DNA of 64,000 nt from the NCBI GenBank assembly GCA_000328365.1, contig KB310029.1:1-64000 (forward strand), in the 5' to 3' direction. Positions 50,961 through 60,831 of this stretch are shown here, in pieces (the stretch's first letter is position 1; each line of letters starts with the position of its first letter). The stretch is from Capitella teleta. Its lineage: Eukaryota > Annelida > Polychaeta > Capitellidae. Under the pieces are notes generated by a model, which was not told the DNA's origin, did no database searches, and saw only the letters and a list, made by a program, of their open reading frames with translations. A program made the position numbers and the translations under genes.

Positions 50961-53900
50961 TAAAATTAAGTATCAGTTACAAAGCTGGCTCCTGCTGAAG
51001 CGACGTAAGAGAAAGCCGGAAGGAGTGGCACGGGCCGCACGGCTAATATGACACGACCTTCTTCTGGGAAGGTTAACTGATCATGAACATGCGGTGTGTG
51101 AGTCAGCAATTCATACCAGTGTCTCTATTGACTCCCATTGCACGGCCGGTTTAGCCTCTTGAATACGTAAGGCTGATTGGCAGGGAGATTCGGGAGTGGT
51201 ATATAATCATGTTTAATGTATGAATGATGCACTGATGATGTAACAAATATTAGTTGCAATGAGAACGAGTGCATTAAGAAGTTTGGGATGTCATATAGCC
51301 TAATCACTATCATTCGATGTGGATGAAATTGCTTATTAGGTTGGTTGAATAATTCTTGAATCTTTTTTAATTTACAAATTAGTCCTTTGAAAGGATTTTT
51401 TCCCCAACTCTGGATGCTGTCTAATTTGTTTACCATAAGCAAACTTCCATCTCGAACTATACTCATTGATAACTGATAACACTATATACGTACCGAAGGG
51501 TTAAGCCCACCTCTGTGAGCAATCATGTAAATTTCCGCTTAAACCAACTCCATTTACGAACCCTTCATATGTCAATGGGATCCTTTAGTCCGAGGATGAT
51601 ATGACACCAGACTGTAGGATTTGTAGCCAATAAAGTTGAAGATATCAAGATTTTTATGACCATTTCGTAGGTAACTTCCTACTGCTAATACATGTACTGT
51701 ACTTAGTACTACACATACTAAACACGATCGATGTAAGTTTTCCTCTAGAATTGAGGGTTTTATCTCTTTACAAATAATTCGGAAAGAAAGCTATTGCATG
51801 TACACGACCGGTATGCTAGCATCGGTTCAGTACATGAAAATCGATTGAAGTGCTGCCTCTATAATTTCGAGGTCTGGATTGAACGACCTGTTACAGTGCG
51901 TTGCTACCTCTGGGGCATCCTTTTGTTGGTTGTTACCTGCCTGCAAATATCGGCTCTCTTCGGTTCGGTTCTCTGCCTCTGCTGGTTTTCACGTAGAAGT
52001 GGAGTTGAACAGCGTACGCCATGCCTGCAATGAGGGACTATAGTGTGGGATTATACCCATCGAGTTACAGTAATACCACAGAGGAAGAATAATGAGAGTG
52101 GACATGTCGCGTGAACACCGGTCTTTCGCCCAGCGAGCGAATTTTAATCATTGTCCACGGCCGGGCTCGAGCGCCAGCCCCCGCTTATCGTGTGTTTCCC
52201 CTATACCTGGCTGAAAAATAACCGAACATCGCGGTTAACACGTTCATATATATTTTCCTCCGAAGGGCGACAACTTATAAATTTACAAGATATAGGGACG
52301 TAACCATGCATCATAAATATGTTGTGAAAATGTCAATTCACCGCCAAAGCATTTTTGAGCCCGTCACCGCCACGTATTTTACCCAAAAAGCCTCGACTTC
52401 ACCGCTCTGTAATTTCTGTATGAACGCACCCATAGCTAAATATTTTACATATTAGGATAGATCGTTCTCTTGTGAATCCAACGATATAAGATTCAACATC
52501 ATACATACAACTAAATGAGNNNNNNNNNNNNNNNNNNNNNNNNNNNNNNNNNNNNNNNNNNNNNNNNNNAAGCATTTTCGAGCCGATACCCCAGTCACCG
52601 CCACGTATTTTACCCAAAAAGCCTCGACTTCACCGCTCTAATTTCTATATGAACGCACACATAGCTAAATATTTTACATATTAGGATAGATCGTTCCAAC
52701 GATATAAGATTCAACATCATACATACAACTAAATGTAGTGAAAAACAGCTCTGAACAACACATACTTTTGTGAAAACCACACCCCCGCAAGTAAAAAGCT
52801 GAGAAAATCGCAGTTTTCTCTCAGCTACCAGTATGACCAGCATAACACGCATTGTGATTATAGAGGTTACGTTGTGTAGGCATAACTATTACCGCACGAT
52901 AACGACCCCGGTAATTAGCAGATCAAAGGATGAGAATAACAGTTATAAAATCGAGAGTTCGAGTCGGTGCTAACTTGACTTTCAGTCGCTAATTAGCTCG
53001 CTTTCTCAAATTCTTTTTGCGTCACAAACGCGCGCTGTTGTTTGAGAGATGCCTTGAAAACACTGCTTTGGTGTGTAGCATAAAAGTATGCCGAATTAGG
53101 AATAGTCAGTTGGAATAACTTGATAATTTCTTGATCAGTGTCATCACGCATCTTGCCAGACACTCGTCGCTGTTGGAGGCGAAGAAGGCCGCCAAGCCAG
53201 CGTGGGCGGCATAGCTTGAAAACTTCAAAGAAAACTTCAAAGCAATGCATATTCGGGAAACCGTTATGTTTACAGTTATATTGATGACAACCAATAGAAA
53301 CAGGCGCCGGTTACTCTTTCTCACTAATTAGCTGGCTTTCAAGAAACACCCCATGAGAAACAATTATTTTGATCTGAAATCTGCTGCGTTCCGCGTTTTT
53401 ATGTTGAATGAATCCTACATATAGTGATATAAATTATAATCAAATGTTATATTATTGGCCTTGTACGCGCTATATACATTTACGAAAAACATTCATAGCG
53501 TTATTTGACTCATATCCATATGAACATTAGAAGTTGTTCTATCAACTCTGAAGCATATAATTATGTATAAAAATGTATAGCACAAGGCTGACCGCACCGC
53601 AACTAGTATGTAACCTGTGAAAATCATTAGTACTCGCGAGCCCCATGTTCAAATAAAGCATCGTGGCGACTCATTCACCGATGTCGGAACTTCGATAAAC
53701 ACGTATTCCTTCATTGCTTGATATGCATTCAAAATTTTATTCATGTGCAAGAAATATGTGAGTTGTAGAAACGGTGCTGGTAGTATATACGTGTATATTA
53801 TATATATATATATGCTTATTTTTTTCCATACATTTCATGTATATTTACACACGGCCGAAAAAACTTTATGCAAGCCTGGATTGAGGGGAAGATGGATATA

Positions 53901-54110
53901 CTTTTACAGGACATGGAATATGAAAAGGTGAATTCGGCGTTTGTACTCAACTAACTGAAGTTTTAGGCTTGGTGCTAATTGCGTAATGCTTGTGTTATAA
54001 TGAACACAGAACGAAGATAGCGCGCCATGCGTATATACATGTGCCACATACGGTGCCACGCTTCAACGATGCATACTCTGTTACATTTTAGCGACTCACT
54101 TACTACTATG
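50961..54110. other. Intergenic region
   Basis: No supported gene. It includes a 50-N gap with a direct repeat on either side (52347-52736) and a TA-rich simple stretch near 53795-53812. Open frames (51125-51466 and 52993-53250 on minus) lack recognisable domains. Confidence 0.5.
52347..52736. repeat. About 170-bp direct repeat flanking an assembly gap
   Basis: Nearly identical blocks at 52347-52519 and 52570-52736 (both contain CACCGCCACGTATTTTACCC and AACATCATACATACAACTAA). They lie on either side of a 50-N gap (52520-52569). This may be a true tandem duplication or two haplotypes placed in series. Confidence 0.9.
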
Positions 54111-54117
54111 CGAGAAG

Positions 54118-54202
54118 AAACTTCCAATCTGCGGTGTATAAAGTTTATCGTTATAGTGCCATTATCGGTCATTTCAAGACACAGATCGTCTGTGAATAAG
54201 CA
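54118..54202 (-). repeat. 85-bp dispersed repeat, copy 1
   Basis: Shares over 90% identity with 59259-59343. On the minus strand both copies stay open and read CLFTDDLCLEMTDNGTI and INFIH, with few changes, but no known domain is recognised. Confidence 0.75.
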
Positions 54203-54309
54203 GTTATCCTGGTTGTTTGATGATATGTTCACTATTACACCTCACCTGTCACACCGCCGTTGTTAGTATATTTATATTTTATATCAGGAGTCTGTGTCAC
54301 AGGTGGAAT

Positions 54310-55137
54310 TGTTTCATGCATCTACTGCTATTACTCATTTTGTTCGGCCGTTTGAAATTTTGTATAGGAAATAATATATGTCATTTAATGTTCACATTCT
54401 TCTGCACATTCCCCAAACTGTGCGAAATTGGGGTCCTTCGTGGTGTTATTCTTGTTATCCATTTGAAAATTCAAATGGCCTTCTACTAAAACTATTTCAT
54501 GGAACTCAATGTGACCCTCAACAACTTGTTACCTCTTCTGTTCTACGGTTATGTGGTGTCGAAATGCTGTCCATGGTTACTCTTCCATCAGCCACTACCT
54601 CTATCAAAGATATGTTTTGTAAAATGATGGATGGTTATGGAAGTGCAAAAAAGGTTTTGATCACTGACAATGTTGTGTTGTTTGGTACACCTAGCCTTAG
54701 AAATTTGAATGTGTATCAGGAGTCTGCCATTCAGATACTCCTCAGTAAGCCGGTCACCAATCCAGCACACTTCTATTCCAAATGTATTGCAAATAGCCAA
54801 ATGTTAACTTCGGCCTCATATACTAGAGCCAGATAAGAGACAATTCTTATGTTGTTTACCGTGATGGGTGCTTCGGCCAAATTCTTTCATTTATAAAAGT
54901 TGTGTCCCTTGATGACTCAGAACATGTTGTTTGCATTATTGAGCCTTTGACAACTTCTTCTTCAATTTCCCAAAACTGTCCTGTGACTGGTTCTTGCCCT
55001 GCTCATATTCAACAAATGACTTCTCGTGAACGTATTATTGCTGTGGATCTAACAGACATAGTGTCAAAGTGTATATATTTTTCAATTGATGGAGGTCACA
55101 TTTCTTGTTTAGCAAACCAGTTGGAGCAGGATTGAAA
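54310..55137 (+). mobile_element. CACTA/EnSpm-type transposase remnant with DUF4218
   Basis: Translating from about 54315 gives FVRPFEILYRK, a stop near 54371, then MSFNVHILLHIPQTVRNWGP and FENSNGLLLKLFHGTQ. This is the DUF4218 block that follows the TNP2 catalytic domain in EnSpm/CACTA transposases. The first long frame ends at 54836. After a shift, RDNSYVVYRDGCFGQILSF and VSLDDSEHVVCIIEPL continue to a stop at 55133-55135, as in the C-terminal part of such proteins. The catalytic domain itself is absent and at least two breaks exist, so this is a dead 3' fragment of a DNA transposon. Confidence 0.82.
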
Positions 55138-55377
55138 ATGCATTTAATGTGTTAAATGCTTATATTTTGACATAGAACTATTGCTGTTATGCATACTTAT
55201 CTTATTTTTTTGTTTACATGCATTTTGCACTGCATTCATTGCCTTCTTTGTGACAAAGCTGGGTATTGGGCCAAAATAAATTAAATTTTATTCAGAGTAT
55301 TTATTTCATCTATTCCTTCCATAAACTTACTGTAATTGAGTGAAATTGGAATTCCCTCATATAGCGCAATACAAGTT

Positions 55378-55507
55378 TCCACATGAGTTTCACATGTCTA
55401 TTTACATGTGACACATGAGGAAGTTGGGCTATACATAAGACCACATGAGGTAACATGTGGGTCACATGTGGATCACATGTTATTCACGTGTGGGTCACAT
55501 GTGGGCT
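55378..55507. repeat. Cluster of ACATG(T/A)GG short repeats
   Basis: About a dozen copies of CACATG or ACATGTG in both orientations occur within 130 bp. It lies between the CACTA-like coding remnant and the start of duplication copy B (55520). Dense subterminal repeats of this size are typical of CACTA element ends, although the terminal CACTA/TAGTG itself was not found. Confidence 0.6.
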
Positions 55508-56102
55508 TTCCGTAAAGGAGTTGCGGTCTACATCCAATCTAAAGTTAGCACACAACTAACTAGAAGTATTTTCGGATTGAGGAAGAATGATTTTAGTTAT
55601 CAACCAGGCTTAGAGAACTTTTATGCAAACCATTCAGTTGACAACTGGACTAATAGAATAACATACATATACATCGTTCGCAAATAGGCTTATTGGAATA
55701 ATATTGTTTTATGCATATGGACGGACCTCCGACCAGGGTCACAAAGTTAAATAAATATAATAAAAATTATTGTGATCATGTGTCAAACTTATGCAACTGT
55801 GAAAAATGAATTAAAAAATTTGGCATTTTAGTACTTGTATTATTACTACCATAATATGCATTACATGATGGGCCTATATTTACTAGTATATTGTTTTATG
55901 ACGGATGATAAGATTACGAATGACAAAGATAATAAACATTTAGCAATATATAAATTGTTTATTCCTTATAACAACACGAATATGGCACTTCCTGGTGGAG
56001 GGAGTTCTATCCGTCCTTAACAATAATCTCCAAATCATGTTACAGAATAATGAACTTGGTATCGGATTTTATGAGGCTGCGTAGTAATTGCCATTGCTTC
56101 CC

Positions 56103-57848
56103 TCAAAGCGTGCACGATGCATGCAACACCATTTGGCTGATATCCTCACCAGGCACCAAGTCATCCCTTTTACACCAACGGTCCTCAACGGGGTCGTACT
56201 CTTCAACATGCTTCTCATTTCCAAGTAGTATCTTCCCTTTCCACACAGTGGCTGTCGTCCTGTTATTATAGACCTCAGTTGGTTGTGAAAGAACTTTCCA
56301 CTCGTCATTCGCAGGATCATAACTGAAGCATACTCGCTCCCTTCCCCGACCACATAAATCCTGTCATTGAGAGCCACCGCAGCACCACCCATCACAATAC
56401 CCAGGCATCTCACTGCGCACTCGCCACTCATTCGATGCAGGGTCAAACTCCTGGCACACTAAAGATGCCTGCAAAAATATTCCGACACCTGATCCCCACC
56501 AAACACATATATTTTACTCGCATGTTGAACAACGTAGGGTTGTCTGAGGGCGTGCAACATTTCCTTCTCAGTTTTCCACTTGGGATTCGTTCCCTTTACA
56601 TCGAATGATTTCACTGATTTGGATGCAGGATTGCCTCCAAATGCAAAAATCTTCCCATCGACGCAAGCAAGAGTTTTGTCACGACCGCAGTCCTTCCAAG
56701 GAAGAGAGCTCAATTTCCTGGTGCTCGTCTCAAGAGAATAACAACGCTCGCTTTCATCAACCCAATACCATCCAGATGGAGAGCTCATGGTATATTTCAA
56801 CCCTGTTCCGACATCGCAAAGCACCGGTTTCCACTCGGTTGCATTCCCCTCAACACAAGACGCAGTGGAAATTGAGATTTTGGGTGGATTTCCTGATACG
56901 GTCAATCGAAAAAGAGGAAGATCGAAAGAAAGACGGGGAAAACATCTTGCATTGTGAATTGGAGGACGGCAGTTGAAGTAGAATTGCGACCAGAGAGCTT
57001 CAAGAGCAAAATCAATGCATCCGGGTTTCTGCATCAAGGTGTTGCAACAGATATTGTCAGTGAACGCTGTCTGTGAGCAGAAGGGAAAGCGGATAAGAGA
57101 AGCGATTCTGGGGAAGACCTCCTTTCTGGCATCTGGATCTGCATTCACCCAATGAACGACCGCCTCAAAGACAACGTCTTCGTTCTCTGCATTCAACCGA
57201 TCACAAGACACAACCTCCACAAGTTCATCTTCCGTCAATTTGTCAAAATCGGAAATCTCCTTGAACTCTCGAAACTTAGACAGGAGGAATTCAAATGCAG
57301 TCTTGATGAGCAATTTCAGATTGAACACTCGTCCATATTTGTAATAATCAATGCAATTTGAGAGACCAACAGTGTCTACCAGGTATTCTTCGCAATGGGC
57401 CTTCAAATGCTCACAGCAAAGAAAATCGCTCCCAGCAACAAGAGCTTTGATATTTCCCTCAGTGAGCTCAATGTTCCCAGTGTAAAAGAATTCAACCAGA
57501 ATCTTGATGGTGTGTGAATCAGCAAAATCCAGCTTGATGTTCTGCTCAGCGCCCTCCTTCAGTCCCGATTGAAACATTGTGCCGAAGAAGGGACTGGCGG
57601 CCATCAGGACGACCTTGTGGCACGGGATGGCTGACTGATCAGGAAGTATGAGAGTCACATCAGCCATGACTTCATTCTCTTGTAACTTGTGGAGAGAAGC
57701 CATGAAGGCTTTCAGGTGAGAATCCAGATTCAACCTGGAAATGAATGAATCCACTGAATATTGTATATGCTTACGATAATGCAAAATAGTAGATGTATAT
57801 AGAATCATGGAATGCCTTTCATTGATAATTCCTCACTCACCCTCTCAT
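56103..57848 (-). pseudogene. BTB-BACK-Kelch gene, frameshifted copy B
   Basis: Duplicate of the intact gene at 46739-50137. Exon 1 (57841-57848, ATGAGAGG) and the splice sites at 57734/57735 are conserved. The BTB, BACK and first Kelch units stay open for about 425 residues and differ from copy A at few positions. A one-base loss relative to copy A near 56472 (TTTTTGCAGG for TTTTTCGCAGG) then leads to an early stop at 56459-56461. Downstream, two more length changes are seen (the CRDGAAV region near 56385 and the VVGGRKR region near 56340), so the last Kelch repeats cannot be read. The original stop position survives at 56103-56105. A truncated BTB-BACK protein could still be made. Confidence 0.9.
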
Positions 57849-58123
57849 GTTTGCCTCTCTTTCATACAGCGAAGTAATACGCTAAGCGAATTGTGATGGT
57901 TGCACAACACCTGAACATATGCACGGTAAAGGTATCCGAGAATCTGAAATGGGAAAAACCATCGATCAATAAACTTTTGTTTGTATTTATACACAAGGTA
58001 TGACATGCAGTGTTTAATTTGCAACAGCAGAATGCAAGAGTAGCATGAGACAGAGTTCATGGCCCCATGCAAGGTCATGGTGACCATATATTCTGTGATG
58101 GTGACACTATGACTGTACAGGTA

Positions 58124-58173
58124 TAGCTCCCCATACAGAGTGTAGGAACTGCTCCGCTACCTTTGGGGAGCTA
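58124..58173. mobile_element. 50-bp hAT-like mini-MITE in copy B with 8-9-bp target duplication
   Basis: TAGCTCCCCATAC..TATGGGG-type palindromic ends (TAGCTCCCCA / TGGGGAGCTA) enclose CTGCTCCGCTACC, so it is the same family as 50358-50452 but inverted. Flanks are GTACAGGTA on both sides (58115-58123, 58174-58182). Copy A has the unfilled site GTGCAGGTA (50506-50514). Confidence 0.9.
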
Positions 58174-58277
58174 GTACAGGTAGAGGCCTACATCGTGTAC
58201 ACTTAGTGACTTACAAGTTACATTCATTCTACATTCATACTATACAGACAAGCAGATGCTGAGATAGTACAGGCATA

Positions 58278-58362
58278 ATTCCACAAGTGTAACTGATCTG
58301 ATTATCAGTGCATTTATGCAAACGGATATTTCAGGCACATTTGTGGGCTTAGTACAGGCATA
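58278..58362. other. 85-bp insertion specific to copy B with 13-bp direct repeats
   Basis: TAGTACAGGCATA occurs at 58265-58277 and again at 58350-58362. Copy A has only one related site (TAGTACAGGCCTATA near 50566). The insert has no inverted ends, and its origin is unknown. Confidence 0.6.
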
Positions 58363-58808
58363 TATCGATCATGTCATGGCCATTGGTTATGGCGTTATGC
58401 TAATAATGCTAATTAGATACGATGAAGAATAAGGAAACAGTGTTTCTCACCTCCGTGTTACCAGCACATACGTGTCCTTGTTCATTAGTTTCGATTGACT
58501 GAGAACCAATGCTTTCACTTTCGATCAACCAAATCGAGTAACGTTATGATATCAGTTGAGAGCGATGGCGCATGTCTCTCTACGTCATATATTGATCGCA
58601 TCGGTTGGTTTCATCTCCAAGCAGATGTCCTAATTCACAATTCAATGTAACTAGGGATAGAGTAATGTTTTTTTCTAACCCTAACTCTAGTTCTAAGATG
58701 TCTTCGAGGCGGTAATTAACCTTCAATAAATAAAAAATTGTCAATTTGTCATCTGAGTGGAGATGAATTCAACCAGTGCAACTCATAGCAGTGCAACTCA
58801 TAGCAGTG

Positions 58809-58856
58809 CAGCTCCCCAAGGGTAGAAGAGCAGTACGATACGGCTTGGGGAACTAC
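58809..58856. mobile_element. Third member of the TAGCTCCCCAAG mini-MITE family
   Basis: AGCTCCCCAAGGGTAG..GAGCAG followed by TACGATACGGCTTGGGGAAC matches both ends of 50358-50452 but lacks its 32-bp middle. It lies just outside the end of duplication copy B, beside a 15-bp tandem (GTGCAACTCATAGCA twice). No clear target duplication. Confidence 0.75.
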
Positions 58857-59027
58857 AGGGGAGTAGCCAGCCCTGAACCTGTACATGTACTGCGGCGCAG
58901 CCCCAGCGGGGGCGGGTTCGGGAGGGGGATTTTTTTACAAAAGTAGCATGGTCAAGTGACGAATTTGAGGCTACCTGATGTCTCTATATATTTTTCAAAG
59001 CAACCGTTTATTCAGTCCGAAGACAGC

Positions 59028-59542
59028 TCTGGAAAGAGGAGATACGGCCATCCACGACACTTACCAATAGTGGTTTAGCTTGTGACCTTTCATAATTTCG
59101 ATGTCATCAAAGACTCGTTTGATTCATGGAAATTGTGCCATGGACATGTATTTTCTAAAGCACTGTCAATTCCTTTACACACATATAGAAATATATAACA
59201 ATCCGAGCCAGGAGCAAAGTACAAATTGCCTTTCAAATTCAGTATTGCCATCGAGAATAAACTTCCAATCTGCAGTGTATAAAGTTAATCACTATAGTGC
59301 CATTATCGGTCATTTCAAGACACAGATCGTCTGTGAATAAGCATATAGAATAATGCCTTAGAAAGGAACCTGGTGATTTATCTGAATTGGTGTAAAAGCT
59401 AAATACCCGTCTTTGAAAAAAGGATCGAACCACATTCAAACGGAAGGGAAGAGAACTGACTGAGTGCCAACAGCCAACTCGAAGAAGAACAGTGGCAGTC
59501 CACAACATGCCAAGCAGATCACGTAGGAGATCAGGAAAGAGG
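59028..59542 (-). pseudogene. SLC6 transporter pseudogene fragment (two decayed exons)
   Basis: Two stretches match exons of the neighbouring SLC6 gene. At 59542 down to about 59415, after a CACAG acceptor, [20 protein letters not shown] and ELAVG match the TM2 exon and then lose frame. At 59128 down to 59028, IKRVFDDIEIMKGHKLNHYW, a stop, and SWMAVSP match the [12 protein letters not shown].. exon. The exons in between are missing; the 85-bp repeat at 59259-59343 sits there instead. It is a partial, dead tandem duplicate. Confidence 0.85.
59259..59343 (-). repeat. 85-bp dispersed repeat, copy 2
   Basis: Second copy of the 54118-54202 repeat, lying between the two SLC6 pseudogene exons. It stays open as CLFTDDLCLEMTDNGTI on the minus strand. 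Confidence 0.75.
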
Positions 59543-59559
59543 CTGTGATAATATTAAAA

Positions 59560-60831
59560 GAAAAATGTGATTAAGAACAGTTTCATTCCTCAGGTATAGA
59601 TGATGTTCCAATTGTTTGTTAATCAATGACATGTAATTTGTGATTATACCATTACATTAATTGTTCTACGAAGCTGCACTAAGATGCAAGAATCATTCTA
59701 CAATCTATATGTAGTATATGATTTTTACTTGAAGGAAAAACATGTTTATAATAGGTCCTTGCCTGGCCTGGACATTTACAATGTGGTCTATGATTATAAG
59801 CGTGTTCAACTGCTGCAGTTTTCCCACTCTCGATACCAAGGATTTCATTTATATTTGCTATTTCATTCATCGATAGTGAAATATATTCCCATTTATAATC
59901 CATTACCACCTCAAAAAATTCAATTATGCAAGTTTAGGTGACTTAGAGTTACCTTCGCTGAGTTGCGATGGGACACGTGGTTGCAATGTAAGTGGCCACC
60001 TCAAAACAACTCAAAATTCCGAAATATGCTATACGTCATTATCATTAACATATCATCATCAGCCTGTCAAGCCTCATGAATGAGAGTATATGTACATGCA
60101 GATTGTGTAACATTCTTTCAAATATTGGCATGCGTTTGTCACATCCAATGTTGAGTGCAAACACACTTATAGTGGAACAAATATTGGTTTTGTGAAGGCC
60201 AACTGGCAAGAAGGTCAGGGCTCACTTGAAAAACGACTGAGCGAATTCTTCAATATTATCTTCCAATGAAAATTGGGTGTTAAGCATTTTATTCATCCAA
60301 TGAGCTGCATTATTACAATATATCAATATAAAATAATACCGTTATGACAAAAAAAGTTGTGTTTCATGCATATGTATTTTAATACAAATAAAATAAGGTC
60401 TCTTAAAAGAAATTAATGAACTGCTACGCTTTTTTGGTAGCTTTGAGACTCTCCAGACCCATATAACGGGTGATATAATTCATCACAATGACGAAAGAGT
60501 ATTATCCGTCATTCACTGATGCATCCTGACTCGATACATTTAATTGATATAAAATAGTATGCTATTATGTATCAATTATGGCACCATAAGATAATAAGAA
60601 AATAATAATAATAGTGAGAAATGTGATTCTCAATTCAAAATTTGAATATGCATCTTTAGGAAAAATGTGAGGAATGCTATAAAAAAGTGCATAGCACCAA
60701 CAATAGAAATAATGCATGTATGTTAAAGCATGTTAAAGTATGCAATGCTAATGATCCATAGGATATATCACTAATTAAAATAGGATTTGATGTCTACCAC
60801 CGTAAGTTTTGGCTTCAACGTGCAATAGCAA
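59560..60831. other. Intergenic region downstream of the SLC6 gene
   Basis: No gene recognised; AT-rich sequence. Confidence 0.5.

Larger units (their letters stand above)
55520..58795. repeat. Segmental duplication, copy B
   Basis: Homologous to 46174-50960 (minus its insertions), in the same orientation. It starts at GTTGCGGTCTACATCCAATC and ends near CATCTGAGTGGAGATGAA. It carries its own private insertions: a 50-bp MITE at 58124-58173 and an 85-bp insertion at 58278-58362. Confidence 0.93.
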
